Positions 1-8,623 of a DNA stretch of 64,000 bases are shown in pieces. The stretch comes from Duncaniella freteri (lineage in GTDB: Bacteria > Bacteroidota > Bacteroidia > Bacteroidales > Muribaculaceae), in assembly GCF_004766125.1 (NCBI RefSeq), contig NZ_SJSA01000002.1, positions 310,001-374,000 on the forward strand, in the 5' to 3' direction. A program made the translations under genes and the position numbers. Within the stretch, counting starts at the first letter, position 1, and each line of letters begins with the position of its first letter. The notes below the pieces were generated by a model. The model was given only the letters and a program-made list of their open reading frames with translations, had not been told where the DNA came from and ran no database searches.

Positions 1-1405
1 CCTCGAATGGTATGCAACGGATGGTTGCCTTTGTTTCCTCCTTGATCTTCTCTTCGGTCTCGGTGGTTCCGTCCCAATGGGCAAGTATGAAGCCGCCCTT
101 TTCGATCTCTTCCTTGAACTCTTCGTAGGTGTCGACAGTGCGTGTGAGTGAGGCGCGATGGTCGAGTGCTTTTTTGAATATGTTGTTCTGTATATCTTCA
201 AGGAGATCTTTGCAGTATTGCGCAATTCCTTCAAGAGATGTCTCGTGCTTTTCGAGTGTGTCGCGACGCATTACTTCTACAGTGCCGTTCTCGATGTCGC
301 GGGCACCTATGGCGAGTCGTACGGGCACACCCTTAAGTTCGTAGTCGGCAAATTTGAAGCCTGGGCGTTTGTTGTCGGCATCATCAAACTTGACGCTTAC
401 ACCCATGGCGCGAAGTTCTTTGACAATTGGGGCTACTGCATCAGCGATTACCGACTTCTGGTCATCATTCTTATAGATGGGCACTATCACTACCTGTATC
501 GGGGCGAGGTGAGGAGGGAGCACGAGACCGTTGTCATCGGAATGGGTCATGATGAGTGCGCCCATGAGTCGGGTCGATACACCCCATGATGTTGCCCATA
601 CATATTCAGGCTGATTGTTTTTGTTGACGTATGTGACATCAAACGCTTTGGCGAAGTTCTGACCAAGGAAGTGTGATGTTCCTGCCTGAAGGGCTTTTCC
701 GTCCTGCATCATAGCTTCGATACAAAGTGTCTCGATAGCTCCGGCAAAACGCTCGTTCGCGCTCTTGACACCCTTGATTACAGGCACAGCCATGTATTTT
801 TCAGCAAATTCTGCATAGATATCAAGCATTCTGCGGGCTTCTTCCCATGCTTCCTGTTCGGTAGCATGGGCTGTGTGTCCTTCTTGCCAAAGGAATTCTG
901 CCGTGCGGAGGAACATGCGTGTACGCATCTCCCAGCGCATCACGTTTGCCCACTGGTTGATGAGTATAGGCAGGTCGCGATAGGAGTGTATCCAGTTGCG
1001 GTATGTGTTCCAGATGATGGTTTCAGATGTCGGACGTATGATGAGTTCTTCTTCAAGACGTGCAGCAGGATCGACAACTACACCGCTTCCGTCCTCGGCA
1101 TTTTTGAGACGGTAGTGAGTCACGACGGCACACTCTTTGGCGAAACCTTCCACATGGTCGGCTTCCCTGGATAGGAATGACTTGGGGATCAGTAGTGGGA
1201 AATATGCATTCTGATGACCGGTCTCCTTGAACATGCGGTCAAGTTCCTGCTGCATTTTCTCCCATATGGCATAGCCATATGGCTTTATTACCATGCAACC
1301 TCTCACTGCTGACTGCTCAGCGAGGTCAGCTTTTACCACGAGGTCATTATACCACTGCGAGTAGTTCTCGCTACGCTTGGTGAGGTCTTTAAGTTCTTTA
1401 GCCAT
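1..1405 (-). CDS. proS: Prolyl-tRNA synthetase, C-terminal end cut by window edge
   Basis: Charges tRNA-Pro with proline in the cytoplasm. Translating the minus strand from the ATG at 1405 gives a protein opening [20 protein letters not shown], as in the shorter archaeal/eukaryotic-like ProRS used by Bacteroidota (no editing insertion). The class II motif 2 region [15 protein letters not shown] lies near residue 123 and the motif EGHTAHA near residue 173; an anticodon-binding domain with VPIYKND follows. About 468 codons are in the window, so roughly 25 C-terminal residues are missing. The frame is open throughout. The next gene on the same strand starts 16 bases upstream of this start, but it has an unrelated job. 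Identity is secure from the motifs; the shortness type is inferred from the lack of an insertion. Confidence 0.95.
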   Translation of the reverse strand, partial: MAKELKDLTKRSENYSQWYNDLVVKADLAEQSAVRGCMVIKPYGYAIWEKMQQELDRMFKETGHQNAYFPLLIPKSFLSREADHVEGFAKECAVVTHYRLKNAEDGSGVVVDPAARLEEELIIRPTSETIIWNTYRNWIHSYRDLPILINQWANVMRWEMRTRMFLRTAEFLWQEGHTAHATEQEAWEEARRMLDIYAEFAEKYMAVPVIKGVKSANERFAGAIETLCIEAMMQDGKALQAGTSHFLGQNFAKAFDVTYVNKNNQPEYVWATSWGVSTRLMGALIMTHSDDNGLVLPPHLAPIQVVIVPIYKNDDQKSVIADAVAPIVKELRAMGVSVKFDDADNKRPGFKFADYELKGVPVRLAIGARDIENGTVEVMRRDTLEKHETSLEGIAQYCKDLLEDIQNNIFKKALDHRASLTRTVDTYEEFKEEIEKGGFILAHWDGTTETEEKIKEETKATIRCIPFE

Positions 1406-1420
1406 TGCTCTATGATGTTC

Positions 1421-2062
1421 TTATTTTAATTGCTTTTTATGTGCGAGTGTAATCATTTTTGGACCGGGGATGAGAAAGAACTCAACACGTCGGTTGGCAG
1501 CGCGTCCGGCACGTGAATCATTTGGCTTGATGGGATCTGTGTCACCCATCTCGTAGGGAATGACGATAAGATCCTCGCTCACTTGTCCGAGGAGCCAGTC
1601 GTAGACCGAATTGTTGCGCTCGTGGGAGAGATACATATTGTATTGTGACGACCCGGTGTTGTCAGTGTGCACGGCATATACCAGCTTGAACATCTCGGGG
1701 TCACGTAGTATGGATATTATCGGACCGAATTTTGCAGGGGCTGCCGGAGAGAGCAATGTGTCGTTGGGATGGAACAGCTCATCGGTGGGGAGTGTTACTA
1801 CCACTACTTCATCATCACGCATTATGTCGACGATGTAACCTTTGTTTGCAAGCTGCTGGCCTATATTTTTCATATATCGGCTTATGGCCTGATGCTCGCT
1901 TGATGCTACAGCGGGAGTTATGATATTCTGCTCAAGATCCATATCCATGAATGCTGACTCCTCATATCCTTTGTAGGGGTCAGTGTATTTGTCCTTAGGT
2001 CCGGCAGTCGTGGACTGGATCACGAGGATTGCGAGCGTGAGTAGTGAAAGTAGTCTTTTCAT
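1421..2062 (-). CDS. Secreted OmpA-like domain protein
   Basis: A 213-residue exported protein. Residues 1-20 form a signal peptide ending STTA-GP. The C-terminal half is an OmpA-type peptidoglycan-binding fold: VHTDNTGSSQYNMYLSHERN (131-150) corresponds to the family's GHTD..G....N..LS..RA segment, and NDSRAGRAANRRVEFFLIP (181-199) to its N...GR..NRRVE signature. It is likely periplasmic, tethering envelope to peptidoglycan; there is no beta-barrel N-terminal domain and no clear lipobox. Its start overlaps the stop of the upstream 99-residue gene by 4 bases, so the two are probably co-translated. The exact partner is not visible. Confidence 0.85.
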   Translation of the reverse strand: MKRLLSLLTLAILVIQSTTAGPKDKYTDPYKGYEESAFMDMDLEQNIITPAVASSEHQAISRYMKNIGQQLANKGYIVDIMRDDEVVVVTLPTDELFHPNDTLLSPAAPAKFGPIISILRDPEMFKLVYAVHTDNTGSSQYNMYLSHERNNSVYDWLLGQVSEDLIVIPYEMGDTDPIKPNDSRAGRAANRRVEFFLIPGPKMITLAHKKQLK

Positions 2063-2358
2063 ATGAGGGATTGTTCGTACTGGAGTTCAGCAGCGACGAT
2101 TGGTTCTATCTCGTCGGGGTGAATGGGGGAGAGTTTGTCTTTGGCGATCATTTTTCGCACATGTGCTACAAGGGCATCGACATTCACGTCGTCATCGTCA
2201 GCTTCGGCATCTATGTCGAGTAGCCCCTGATCCTCGTACCAGTCCCATATTATGTCGATGATGTTGAGTAGTTCGTCATCATTGCATCGGGATGATGCTT
2301 CTGGTGGGAGTGCCTGACGCATCGCTTTTACAGCCTCTTTTTCATCAAATTCTTTCAT
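2059..2358 (-). CDS. Small acidic hypothetical protein
   Basis: A 99-residue protein that I do not recognise by name. It is strongly acidic, with an Asp-rich stretch (EADDDDVNVD, residues 52-61) and a helical N-terminal half; no cysteine pairs, signal peptide or membrane segment are seen apart from one isolated Cys. It ends inside the start of the OmpA-like gene (4-base overlap) and follows rimM by 21 bases, so it sits in one run rimM - this gene - OmpA-like. The composition suggests a small cytosolic helper protein, but no function can be assigned from sequence alone. Confidence 0.7.
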   Translation of the reverse strand: MKEFDEKEAVKAMRQALPPEASSRCNDDELLNIIDIIWDWYEDQGLLDIDAEADDDDVNVDALVAHVRKMIAKDKLSPIHPDEIEPIVAAELQYEQSLI

Positions 2359-2379
2359 GATGGGTGGAGCTTTATTGGG

Positions 2380-2913
2380 TTAGTTGTTCAGATCTACTAT
2401 TCCTTGCGGAAGAGTGGTATGGAGCGTGTGTGTGTCCTGGTCGATTTCATTTATGAAGTCATCAGCCACAGGGATGTATACCTCTTTTTCGTCGGGAGTT
2501 GTTACTATAAAAAGCAGGTTGTCGGTGGAATCGTTGTAGTCGGTTATTTCGCCTATTGTTCCGAGTTCGGAATCGGTTACTGTATATCCCACCATATCAG
2601 AGGCATAAAACCCCTCCTCGCCATCAGGGTCATCGACAGGAAGATCACTGTTAAGCAGGTAGAACGCCCGCCCTGTGAGTGTGCGGGCTTTCTCTTCCGA
2701 GTCGATGCCATCGATGGTGAGAAGGCAGGTTTCAGCCGTCTTTGGACGCACTGACACTATGAAAAACGGTACGAAAATACCCTCGATCTCTATTACTATG
2801 CATTTCACATCCGAGAGGTCTGTGTCATAGTCGAGAGTGGCGGATATTTCTCCTTTTATGCCGTGAGGTTTATTGAACACTCCGGCTTCGGTTATATCAG
2901 TGCGCAGTATCAT
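2380..2913 (-). CDS. rimM: Ribosome maturation factor RimM
   Basis: A 177-residue 16S rRNA processing factor that binds S19 and helps mature the 30S head. The N-terminal RimM domain begins ITEAGVFNKPHGIKGEIS (residues 7-24), matching the family's G.I...HGL.GE. motif, and a PRC-barrel domain follows (about 95-170, with SDMVGYTVTDSELGTIGEI). Length is normal for the family. It overlaps the upstream DUF4290 gene by one base at the stop/start, so translation coupling is likely. In other bacteria rimM sits with rpsP and trmD; here that context is absent, as is usual in Bacteroidota. Confidence 0.93.
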   Translation of the reverse strand: MILRTDITEAGVFNKPHGIKGEISATLDYDTDLSDVKCIVIEIEGIFVPFFIVSVRPKTAETCLLTIDGIDSEEKARTLTGRAFYLLNSDLPVDDPDGEEGFYASDMVGYTVTDSELGTIGEITDYNDSTDNLLFIVTTPDEKEVYIPVADDFINEIDQDTHTLHTTLPQGIVDLNN

Positions 2914-3503
2914 CAGCGTTTCTTCTTTTTCTTGCCAGTTGCAGGTGGTGCTACGATTTTGAATTCATGCAGGCGCATGTTCTCCGGGTCGATCCGGAGC
3001 ATGCCATGGGAATACTCGGCGAGGTCCTTGAAGATCTTTGTGTCATCTATGCTGTCTTTGTTGACGGCGAGAAGCAGTTTCTTCATATGGTTTGCCACGA
3101 GCATCACGAGCTCGTCCCTTTCGCGTCCTTCAGGCATCTCGATAGCTTTTGCTATGATAAGCTCTATATCCTTGCCGTAATGACGGTAACGTATGTGGCG
3201 GCGTGGATAAGGCACCTTGTCGGGCTGTGACGAGTATTTGTCAGGTGCGGACACTTCGACTGGATAATCTATGTCGAGCTTATATCCGCTCATGTATGCC
3301 AGATGATCCCAAAGTATCTGCTTCCAATCCTCCTGTTCTTTCACCTTGGGTTGCACGCGCGACATGGTACTGATGATCGAGTAGGCGCAACGTGTGCGCT
3401 CTTCACGATCCTCTATGGTCAGACAGTGGTCGACCATACGTTGCACGGCACGACCATATTCGGGCAAGGCGAGACGCGGACGATGGGTGTTGTAAGTCAG
3501 CAT
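2913..3503 (-). CDS. DUF4290 domain protein
   Basis: A 196-residue protein of the Bacteroidota-specific DUF4290 family, recognised by its opening YNTHRPRLALPEYGRAVQRM and by its typical length. No signal peptide or membrane segment is visible; the tail is basic (GKKKKKR), and there is a conserved-looking RRHIRYRHYGKDIE segment near residues 101-114. The function is unknown. In Bacteroidota it is usually found next to murA and rimM; here rimM follows directly with a one-base overlap, in line with that habit, and fabG lies upstream with a 17-base gap. The basic tail would fit nucleic-acid or ribosome contact, which is only inference. Confidence 0.88.
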   Translation of the reverse strand: MLTYNTHRPRLALPEYGRAVQRMVDHCLTIEDREERTRCAYSIISTMSRVQPKVKEQEDWKQILWDHLAYMSGYKLDIDYPVEVSAPDKYSSQPDKVPYPRRHIRYRHYGKDIELIIAKAIEMPEGRERDELVMLVANHMKKLLLAVNKDSIDDTKIFKDLAEYSHGMLRIDPENMRLHEFKIVAPPATGKKKKKR

Positions 3504-3520
3504 TCAGTAACAGGTGTGGA

Positions 3521-4267
3521 TTACATATTCATGCCGCCGTCCACTTCGATCACCTGTCCTGACACGTAGCTTGACATGTCGGAAGCAAGGAAAGTTGCGA
3601 CATTGGCGATATCCTCAACCTGGCCTGCACGACGCAGGGGGATCTTCTGTGCCCATTCCTTGCGAACTTCGTCGGAGAGAGCCGCAGTCATGGCTGTCTC
3701 AATGAAGCCTGGGGCGATGGCATTGGCGCGGATGCCGCGTGAGCCCACCTCCTGGGCGATGCTCTTGGCAAGGGCGATAAGACCTGCCTTGGATGCAGCA
3801 TAGTTTGCCTGACCAGCGTTGCCGTGTACGCCTACGACAGAAGCCATGTTGATGATAGATCCTTGACGCTGACGCATCATTATGGGCACGATGGCGTGGA
3901 TGTAGTTGAACGCGCTCTTGAGGTTCACATCGATCACAGCGTCCCATTGAGCCTCGCTCATCTTAAGCATAAGGCCGTCCTTGGTGATTCCTGCGTTGTT
4001 TACAAGCACGTCGATGTGTCCGAAATCTTCTTTCACTTTAGCAACGACTTCCTCGGTCTGAGCGAAGTCAGCAGCATTGGATGCATAACCCTTAGCACGT
4101 ACACCGAGAGCCTCGATCTCCTTTACGGTGTTTGCCATGTTTTCATCGTCGAATAGGTCGGTGAAAGCTATATCTGCGCCCTCTGAGGCAAATTTAAGTG
4201 CGATGCCTTTTCCGATACCGCGTGAGGCACCGGTGATGAGTGCGACTTTTCCTTCAAGTAATTTCAT
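3521..4267 (-). CDS. fabG: 3-oxoacyl-[acyl-carrier-protein] reductase FabG
   Basis: NADPH-dependent reductase of the elongation cycle of type II fatty acid synthesis. The classical short-chain dehydrogenase layout is complete: TGASRGIG nucleotide loop (residues 12-19), NNAG (90-93), catalytic Ser143, Tyr156 and Lys160 in YAASK, and a C-terminal SSYVSGQVIEVDGGMNM typical of FabG. 248 residues is the usual length. It lies downstream of a TetR-type regulator on the same strand (39-base gap), which may control it. Many short-chain dehydrogenases resemble FabG, but the C-terminal DGGM motif and length make FabG the best choice. Confidence 0.93.
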   Translation of the reverse strand: MKLLEGKVALITGASRGIGKGIALKFASEGADIAFTDLFDDENMANTVKEIEALGVRAKGYASNAADFAQTEEVVAKVKEDFGHIDVLVNNAGITKDGLMLKMSEAQWDAVIDVNLKSAFNYIHAIVPIMMRQRQGSIINMASVVGVHGNAGQANYAASKAGLIALAKSIAQEVGSRGIRANAIAPGFIETAMTAALSDEVRKEWAQKIPLRRAGQVEDIANVATFLASDMSSYVSGQVIEVDGGMNM

Positions 4268-4306
4268 ATCAAGAATAGTTTTAAGTATTGTGTTAATTAG
4301 AATTGA

Positions 4307-4912
4307 TTAATCGTGCCGGATTACGAGGGTCTTGGTGATGAATTCTATCGTGTCCTCCCGGAAAGAGGCAGGGTCAGTGCCTATGTCCTTGTAGTCTCCA
4401 CGCAGGTGGCAGTAATCCACTCCTTGGAACAGCATCTGATGTATAGCCGGAATAATGGAGCCTTGATGCGGGTCGAACACACCGCGTTCGATGCCTTTGT
4501 CGATCATTGCTTTGTACAGACCTCGCTCTTTCTCGACAGCAAGACGGCGGATTCTTTCAAGCCTTTTATAGTCAAGGGTCAAGTAAGATATGAGCTGGCT
4601 TGTAGCTGACGCCTTGATTGTCTCGTCTACAACATCGAACCGGGCACGTATATATGCCCGCAGCATCTCCACAGGTTCAAGGTCGGAGTATACTATGTCA
4701 CGAAACCTTTTGACTATGGCATCTGCTTCGCGTTCTATAACGGCATCATATATCTCCTTTTTGTTTTTAAAGTAGGTGTATATGGTGCGTCTCCCCTTGT
4801 CAGAGGCTGTGGCGATGTCGTTCATGGTGGTACGCTCCACACCATTGCTGGCGAAGAGCTGGCGTGCCACGTCAAGAAGGCGTTCGCGTGTCTTTGTAGC
4901 GATTGCTGTCAT
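4307..4912 (-). CDS. TetR/AcrR family transcriptional regulator
   Basis: A 201-residue repressor-type protein. The N-terminal helix-turn-helix is clear: TRERLLDVARQLFASNGVERTTMNDIATASDKGRRTIYTYFKNKKEIYDAV (residues about 8-58), in which the recognition helix GRRTIYTYFKNK is canonical. The C-terminal ligand domain is divergent, so the effector cannot be named. It is immediately upstream of fabG on the same strand, so control of fatty acid synthesis or membrane composition is a reasonable guess. A TAACTTTG promoter element lies at 4935-4942, 22 bases before the start codon. Confidence 0.88.
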   Translation of the reverse strand: MTAIATKTRERLLDVARQLFASNGVERTTMNDIATASDKGRRTIYTYFKNKKEIYDAVIEREADAIVKRFRDIVYSDLEPVEMLRAYIRARFDVVDETIKASATSQLISYLTLDYKRLERIRRLAVEKERGLYKAMIDKGIERGVFDPHQGSIIPAIHQMLFQGVDYCHLRGDYKDIGTDPASFREDTIEFITKTLVIRHD

Positions 4913-4934
4913 CTATCATGAATAATTCAAGTTG

Positions 4935-4942
4935 CAAAGTTA
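4935..4942 (-). promoter_or_regulatory. Bacteroidota -7 element for the TetR gene
   Basis: Reads TAACTTTG on the minus strand, a full match to the Bacteroidota -7 consensus TAnnTTTG, 22 bases upstream of the TetR-gene ATG. No clear -33 TTTG is seen at the expected distance. It would transcribe the TetR gene and probably fabG. Confidence 0.6.
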
Positions 4943-5060
4943 AGAAAAATCTCTGGAAAAGCCGAAGAAAACGTCAGAAAAGTCTCCTGCGCGTTGTTGA
5001 ATGGCTGTCTGATTCAGTCGGTTGCACATGTGTGAATACAGACAACCGGTTATTGTAGAG

Positions 5061-5549
5061 TTACAATATCTTTAGTGCGATTGCTGCACATGCTTCTGCG
5101 TCGGCAAGCGCATTATGATGGTTTTCCATTTCGTAGCCGCATTCGGCTGCCACAAGATGGAGCTGATGGCTTGGGAGCTTGAGTGTTCGGCGTGATGCGG
5201 CAAGTGTGCAATGAAATTCATAGCCAGGATATTCCATGCCGTATTCTTCAAATACAGCTTTAAGGCAGCTTTCATCAAATGGGCGGTTGTGAGCCACAAG
5301 TGGCAATCCTTTTATTTTATCTTCTATTTGCGCCCATACCTGAGGGAAGTCAGGTTGTCCGTCAGTGTCAAGGCGTGTAAGTCCATGGATTTCGGTGGTC
5401 CAATAAGTATAGTAGTTGGGGGCAGGCTGTATGAGGCTGTAAAATTCATCAACAATCTGTCCGTTACGAACTATAACAATGCCAACACTGCATACGCTTG
5501 AGCGTTGTCCGTTGGCTGTCTCAAAATCTATTGCTGCAAAGTCCAGCAT
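5061..5549 (-). CDS. DEDDh 3'-5' exonuclease (DnaQ/PolC epsilon-like)
   Basis: A 162-residue exonuclease domain protein, related to the proofreading subunit fold. All five catalytic residues of the DEDDh class are visible: D8 and E10 in AAIDFET, D92 in AHNRPFDESC, and H145 with D150 in HHNALADAEA. The family hydrolyses DNA or RNA 3' ends with two metal ions. I chose the ATG at 5549 rather than the frame's upstream start at 5681, because translation would otherwise cross the promoter element at 5587-5594, and MLDFAAIDFE is the normal opening. It is a stand-alone domain without a GIY-YIG or BRCT fusion. The precise substrate is unknown. Confidence 0.88.
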   Translation of the reverse strand: MLDFAAIDFETANGQRSSVCSVGIVIVRNGQIVDEFYSLIQPAPNYYTYWTTEIHGLTRLDTDGQPDFPQVWAQIEDKIKGLPLVAHNRPFDESCLKAVFEEYGMEYPGYEFHCTLAASRRTLKLPSHQLHLVAAECGYEMENHHNALADAEACAAIALKIL

Positions 5550-5586
5550 TGTCAATAATAGTTTGTTTAGTGTTATAACGAATGTG

Positions 5587-5594
5587 CAAAAATA
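5587..5594 (-). promoter_or_regulatory. -7 element for the exonuclease gene
   Basis: TATTTTTG on the minus strand (consensus TAnnTTTG), 37 bases before the ATG at 5549. It fixes the start of the exonuclease to that ATG. Confidence 0.55.
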
Positions 5595-5751
5595 CGATTT
5601 TTTCCGGTATTCATGTCCCGCTTTTGGAAAAAATACCCGATTGTTGGATTGGAATTGACAGTTGGACCTGCATTTATACAAGTAGGTATATCAGTGTTCA
5701 GAAACACTCTACATTCTATCATAATATCTTTCCGCATTTCATTTTTTGTAG

Positions 5752-5759
5752 TAACTTTG
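5752..5759 (+). promoter_or_regulatory. -7 element for the restriction-modification genes
   Basis: TAACTTTG, a full TAnnTTTG match, ends 27 bases before the restriction-enzyme ATG at 5787. The surroundings are very AT-rich. No -33 TTTG at the usual spacing is obvious. No control-protein gene or C-box-like operator is seen between it and the gene. Confidence 0.5.
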
Positions 5760-5786
5760 TAATATTATAAAATACATTGGGTAAAT

Positions 5787-6509
5787 ATGTCTTTTAAAAT
5801 AGATAAATATGCTGATTTAATTCAAAATGCTATTGCGTATTTTTGGAATACAAGAAATAAGCAATTGAATGATCAAATTAATCGAGATGTCCAAGATGCT
5901 GGTAATCGTGGAGCGGTAACTGGTGGCAAACAAATGGATGGTTTTGTTGCACTTCTTACAAAAATTGCATTGGATTCAGGTATTCCTCAAGAGTGCATCT
6001 ATACACGTAACAACCAACTGCCTGGATATTTCAGACCAACGAAGGATTGGGATTTTTTAATTATTTCTCCTACAAAGAAACTTATAGCCGTTATTGAGTT
6101 CAAATCACAAGTCGGGTCGTTCGGAAATAATTTTAACAATAGGACAGAAGAAGCATTGGGTTCTGCTGTCGATCTTTGGACTGCATTTCGAGAGAATGTG
6201 TTTCCGAATCAGAACGCACCGTGGGTTGGTTACTTAATGACCGTTGAACGTTGTGCAAAGTCGATGTCAGTAGTTAGGGTTGCCGAACCTCACTTTGGGG
6301 TGTTGGACGAATTCAAAAACACATCATATCTTGACCGATACTCTATTCTGTGCCGAAAATTAATTTTGGAACGATATTACACGTCTACTGCTTTACTTTG
6401 GACATCGGACTCCGATGCATATGGAGATGTTGCAGAGGATATTTCAATAAATACATTTTTGTCTGCGTTCTCTGGTTATTTGCAGGGAGTCGCTAACGAA
6501 TTTGAATAA
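5787..6509 (+). CDS. Type II restriction endonuclease, PaeR7I/XhoI family
   Basis: A 240-residue endonuclease expected, from its family, to cut CTCGAG. Family hallmarks: GNRGAVTGGKQMDGF (39-53), FRPTKDWDFLIIS (82-94), and the active-site segment AVIEFKSQVG-SFGNNFNNRTEEALGSAVDLWTAFR (101-135). This gives a PD-(D/E)xK-like site with Asp87/Asp89 and the E104-x-K106 pair. Length agrees with PaeR7I (about 246 residues). The paired methyltransferase starts one base after its stop, so the endonuclease comes first in the operon. DNA here is much richer in A/T than the neighbouring housekeeping genes, a sign of recent transfer. The recognition sequence is inferred from the family. Confidence 0.88.
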   Translation: MSFKIDKYADLIQNAIAYFWNTRNKQLNDQINRDVQDAGNRGAVTGGKQMDGFVALLTKIALDSGIPQECIYTRNNQLPGYFRPTKDWDFLIISPTKKLIAVIEFKSQVGSFGNNFNNRTEEALGSAVDLWTAFRENVFPNQNAPWVGYLMTVERCAKSMSVVRVAEPHFGVLDEFKNTSYLDRYSILCRKLILERYYTSTALLWTSDSDAYGDVAEDISINTFLSAFSGYLQGVANEFE

Positions 6510-6510
6510 C

Positions 6511-8034
6511 ATGTATGGAAATAGGTTGAATGGTAAAAAACACGGAGATGTGTTTACATCACCGAACATAACAAAGTATATGTTAGATTTGTCTGAATAT
6601 ACTTCAGACCGTGATTTATCCTCTATTACCGTTATTGAGCCTTCTTGTGGAGAAGGAGAGTTCGTTCTGGAGATTATTTATCGATTATCTCAATCTGCCA
6701 AAAAATACAAATTCAATTTAAATGAAGCGATAAAGCGTTGTTTAGTTTGTTTTGATATTGATGAAGCAAAGATTGAAAAATGTATACATAAAATTCATAA
6801 GTTCGACCCAACAATAGAATTAGACACATGTACATTCAGGCTCGAAGATTTCTTACTGGCAGATGTGGAGAAAGCTGATTTAATAATAGGTAATCCTCCA
6901 TATGTTCGTCAAGAGCAAATACCAAAGAGTAAAAAAGACATATATCGACAGCTATTTTTTACTTTTAGACATAGGGCTGATTTATATATTCCATTTTTTG
7001 AAAAGTCTTTGAGTCTTTTAAAACCAAGAGGAAAGCATTGTTTTATTTGTTCCAATAGATGGTTGAAAAATCAGTATGGTTACAACCTGAGAAATATGAT
7101 TTCTTCAACTTTTGATCTTCGGGTAATTGTGAACTTGGAGAAGTTTAATCCTTTCCAAGAAGAAGTGATTGCATATCCAGCAATAAGCCTGATTACTAAT
7201 AATCCGGCGGGGGATACTTTCAGGTATATTGATGTTGAGAATTTAGATTCTTTGTCATTCCCTCATGTATTTGATGGAGAAGAGCATAAGATGCCTCATA
7301 ATGGAGACTGGTATGATACGTTTAATGTTATTTCGAATCATTTAAAGTTGACATCTATTGAAGAACTTGGTTTTAAAATAGGTATCGGTGTTGCTACAGG
7401 AGCTGATAAAATTTTTATTGGCAAACATTTGATTGATTCTGTAGAAGAAGACTTATTACTTCCGATCCTTATATCAAAAGATATTAAAAATAATAATCTA
7501 AAATGGAGTGGTAATTATCTATTCAATCCTTTTGATAAAGATGGTAACATCATAGACCTTTCGATGTATCCAAAAGCGCGTGCATATATGGAACTTCACA
7601 AAGAACGGTTGCAAAACAGGCATGTGTCCCGGAAAAATCCAACCTATTGGTATCGAACTATTGATAAGGTGTATAAACATCTTTTGTTTCAACCTAAAAT
7701 ATTATTACCAGATATCTCTGCCAATAATCAAATTTTGATTGATGCCGGTCATTTTTACCCTCATCATAATTTATATTATATCACAGGTGGTGATATTGAT
7801 AATCTCAAGATATTGAGTGCTTTTTTGATGTCTGATTTCATCGTGTCTCAACTGTCACGATTATCCAACAATATGAATGGAGGGTATCCACGATGGCAAA
7901 GTCAGTACATCAAAAAACTGAAAGTGCCTAATATTTATGATATTAATGAATCGGATTCTAAAATGCTAATATCGTTTTATGATGCTAAAAATTTGCCTGG
8001 AATAAACTCTATTGTAAATAAAATTATAGCATAG
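6511..8034 (+). CDS. N6-adenine DNA methyltransferase paired with the PaeR7I-like enzyme
   Basis: A 507-residue gamma-class adenine methyltransferase protecting the host from the adjacent endonuclease. S-adenosylmethionine motif I is IEPSCGEGEFV (42-52), an acidic motif II FDID (81-84) follows, and the catalytic motif IV is NPPYVRQ (128-134); the C-terminal half carries the expected target-recognition region (SNNMNGGYPRWQSQYIKKLKVP near the end). A TTG nine bases upstream would overlap the endonuclease gene, but the ATG at 6511 is the more natural start. Base composition is AT-rich like the endonuclease. The frame is intact, so the system can be functional. Confidence 0.9.
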   Translation: MYGNRLNGKKHGDVFTSPNITKYMLDLSEYTSDRDLSSITVIEPSCGEGEFVLEIIYRLSQSAKKYKFNLNEAIKRCLVCFDIDEAKIEKCIHKIHKFDPTIELDTCTFRLEDFLLADVEKADLIIGNPPYVRQEQIPKSKKDIYRQLFFTFRHRADLYIPFFEKSLSLLKPRGKHCFICSNRWLKNQYGYNLRNMISSTFDLRVIVNLEKFNPFQEEVIAYPAISLITNNPAGDTFRYIDVENLDSLSFPHVFDGEEHKMPHNGDWYDTFNVISNHLKLTSIEELGFKIGIGVATGADKIFIGKHLIDSVEEDLLLPILISKDIKNNNLKWSGNYLFNPFDKDGNIIDLSMYPKARAYMELHKERLQNRHVSRKNPTYWYRTIDKVYKHLLFQPKILLPDISANNQILIDAGHFYPHHNLYYITGGDIDNLKILSAFLMSDFIVSQLSRLSNNMNGGYPRWQSQYIKKLKVPNIYDINESDSKMLISFYDAKNLPGINSIVNKIIA

Positions 8035-8144
8035 GCACAGTAGATGGATCCGAATTTTATACTGAAACAGTAGCATGCCGGAGTGTGGCTATTGTTTCAT
8101 GTCATGAATCTAAAATGTAACCATAAGCCAGAGTTGAATAATAG

Positions 8145-8591
8145 ATGAAAATTTTTTTTGAACAGAAAAAGCCTGGACGAACAAGGCAGACAATTGAGCC
8201 TGTTGCTGTAGAGATTGACGGATGTCCGGCATCGGTAGGGGCTCTTATTGAAGCTACTGTGCGCGCTTGTGTAGCTGCTTTCAACAAGAGAGCTGCATCA
8301 TCGCCTGAAGACCCTGACATTGATATTGATAATGCCGATAAGGTTCTTGATGAACAGAGCATAAGCGATCTTGCAGAGACAGGACGTGTGGCATTCGGAA
8401 TCGTATATGACAATCGACAGGCTGATGCTGACCATGCTGTGGCCAACGCCTTGCAATGCTATGAGGACGGTATTTTCAGAATGTTTCTTAATGGGTGTCC
8501 GTTAGGGGACATATGCACTCCTGTTGAAGTAATGGAGGGTGATTGCCTGTCGGTAGTGCGTCTGACGTTGCTTGCGGGACGAATGTGGTGA
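8145..8591 (+). CDS. Hypothetical protein preceding the DUF4132-type gene
   Basis: A 148-residue protein that I do not recognise. Visible: no signal peptide or membrane segment; a mixed alpha/beta look with VEIDGCPASVGALIEATVRACVAAFNKRAA (residues 22-51) and a C-terminal segment ALQCYEDGIFRMFLNGCPLGDICTPVEVMEGDCLSVVRLTLLAGR. Five cysteines are present but not in a classic metal-binding spacing. It ends 32 bases before the giant DUF4132-type gene and is transcribed with it, so it is the best candidate for a dedicated partner. Base composition is close to the giant gene and not as AT-rich as the restriction genes, so it belongs with the former. Confidence 0.75.
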   Translation: MKIFFEQKKPGRTRQTIEPVAVEIDGCPASVGALIEATVRACVAAFNKRAASSPEDPDIDIDNADKVLDEQSISDLAETGRVAFGIVYDNRQADADHAVANALQCYEDGIFRMFLNGCPLGDICTPVEVMEGDCLSVVRLTLLAGRMW

Positions 8592-8623
8592 AAAAATGAT
8601 TAATCCTTAAATAAATATATCTC

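Noticed and set aside
5561..5681. N-terminal extension of the exonuclease up to 5681.
   Set aside because: A TATTTTTG promoter element at 5587-5594 lies inside it, and the fold begins at the ATG at 5549.
5700..5790. A controller (C) protein gene or C-box for the restriction system.
   Set aside because: The space before the endonuclease holds only a -7 element; no short HTH frame precedes it.
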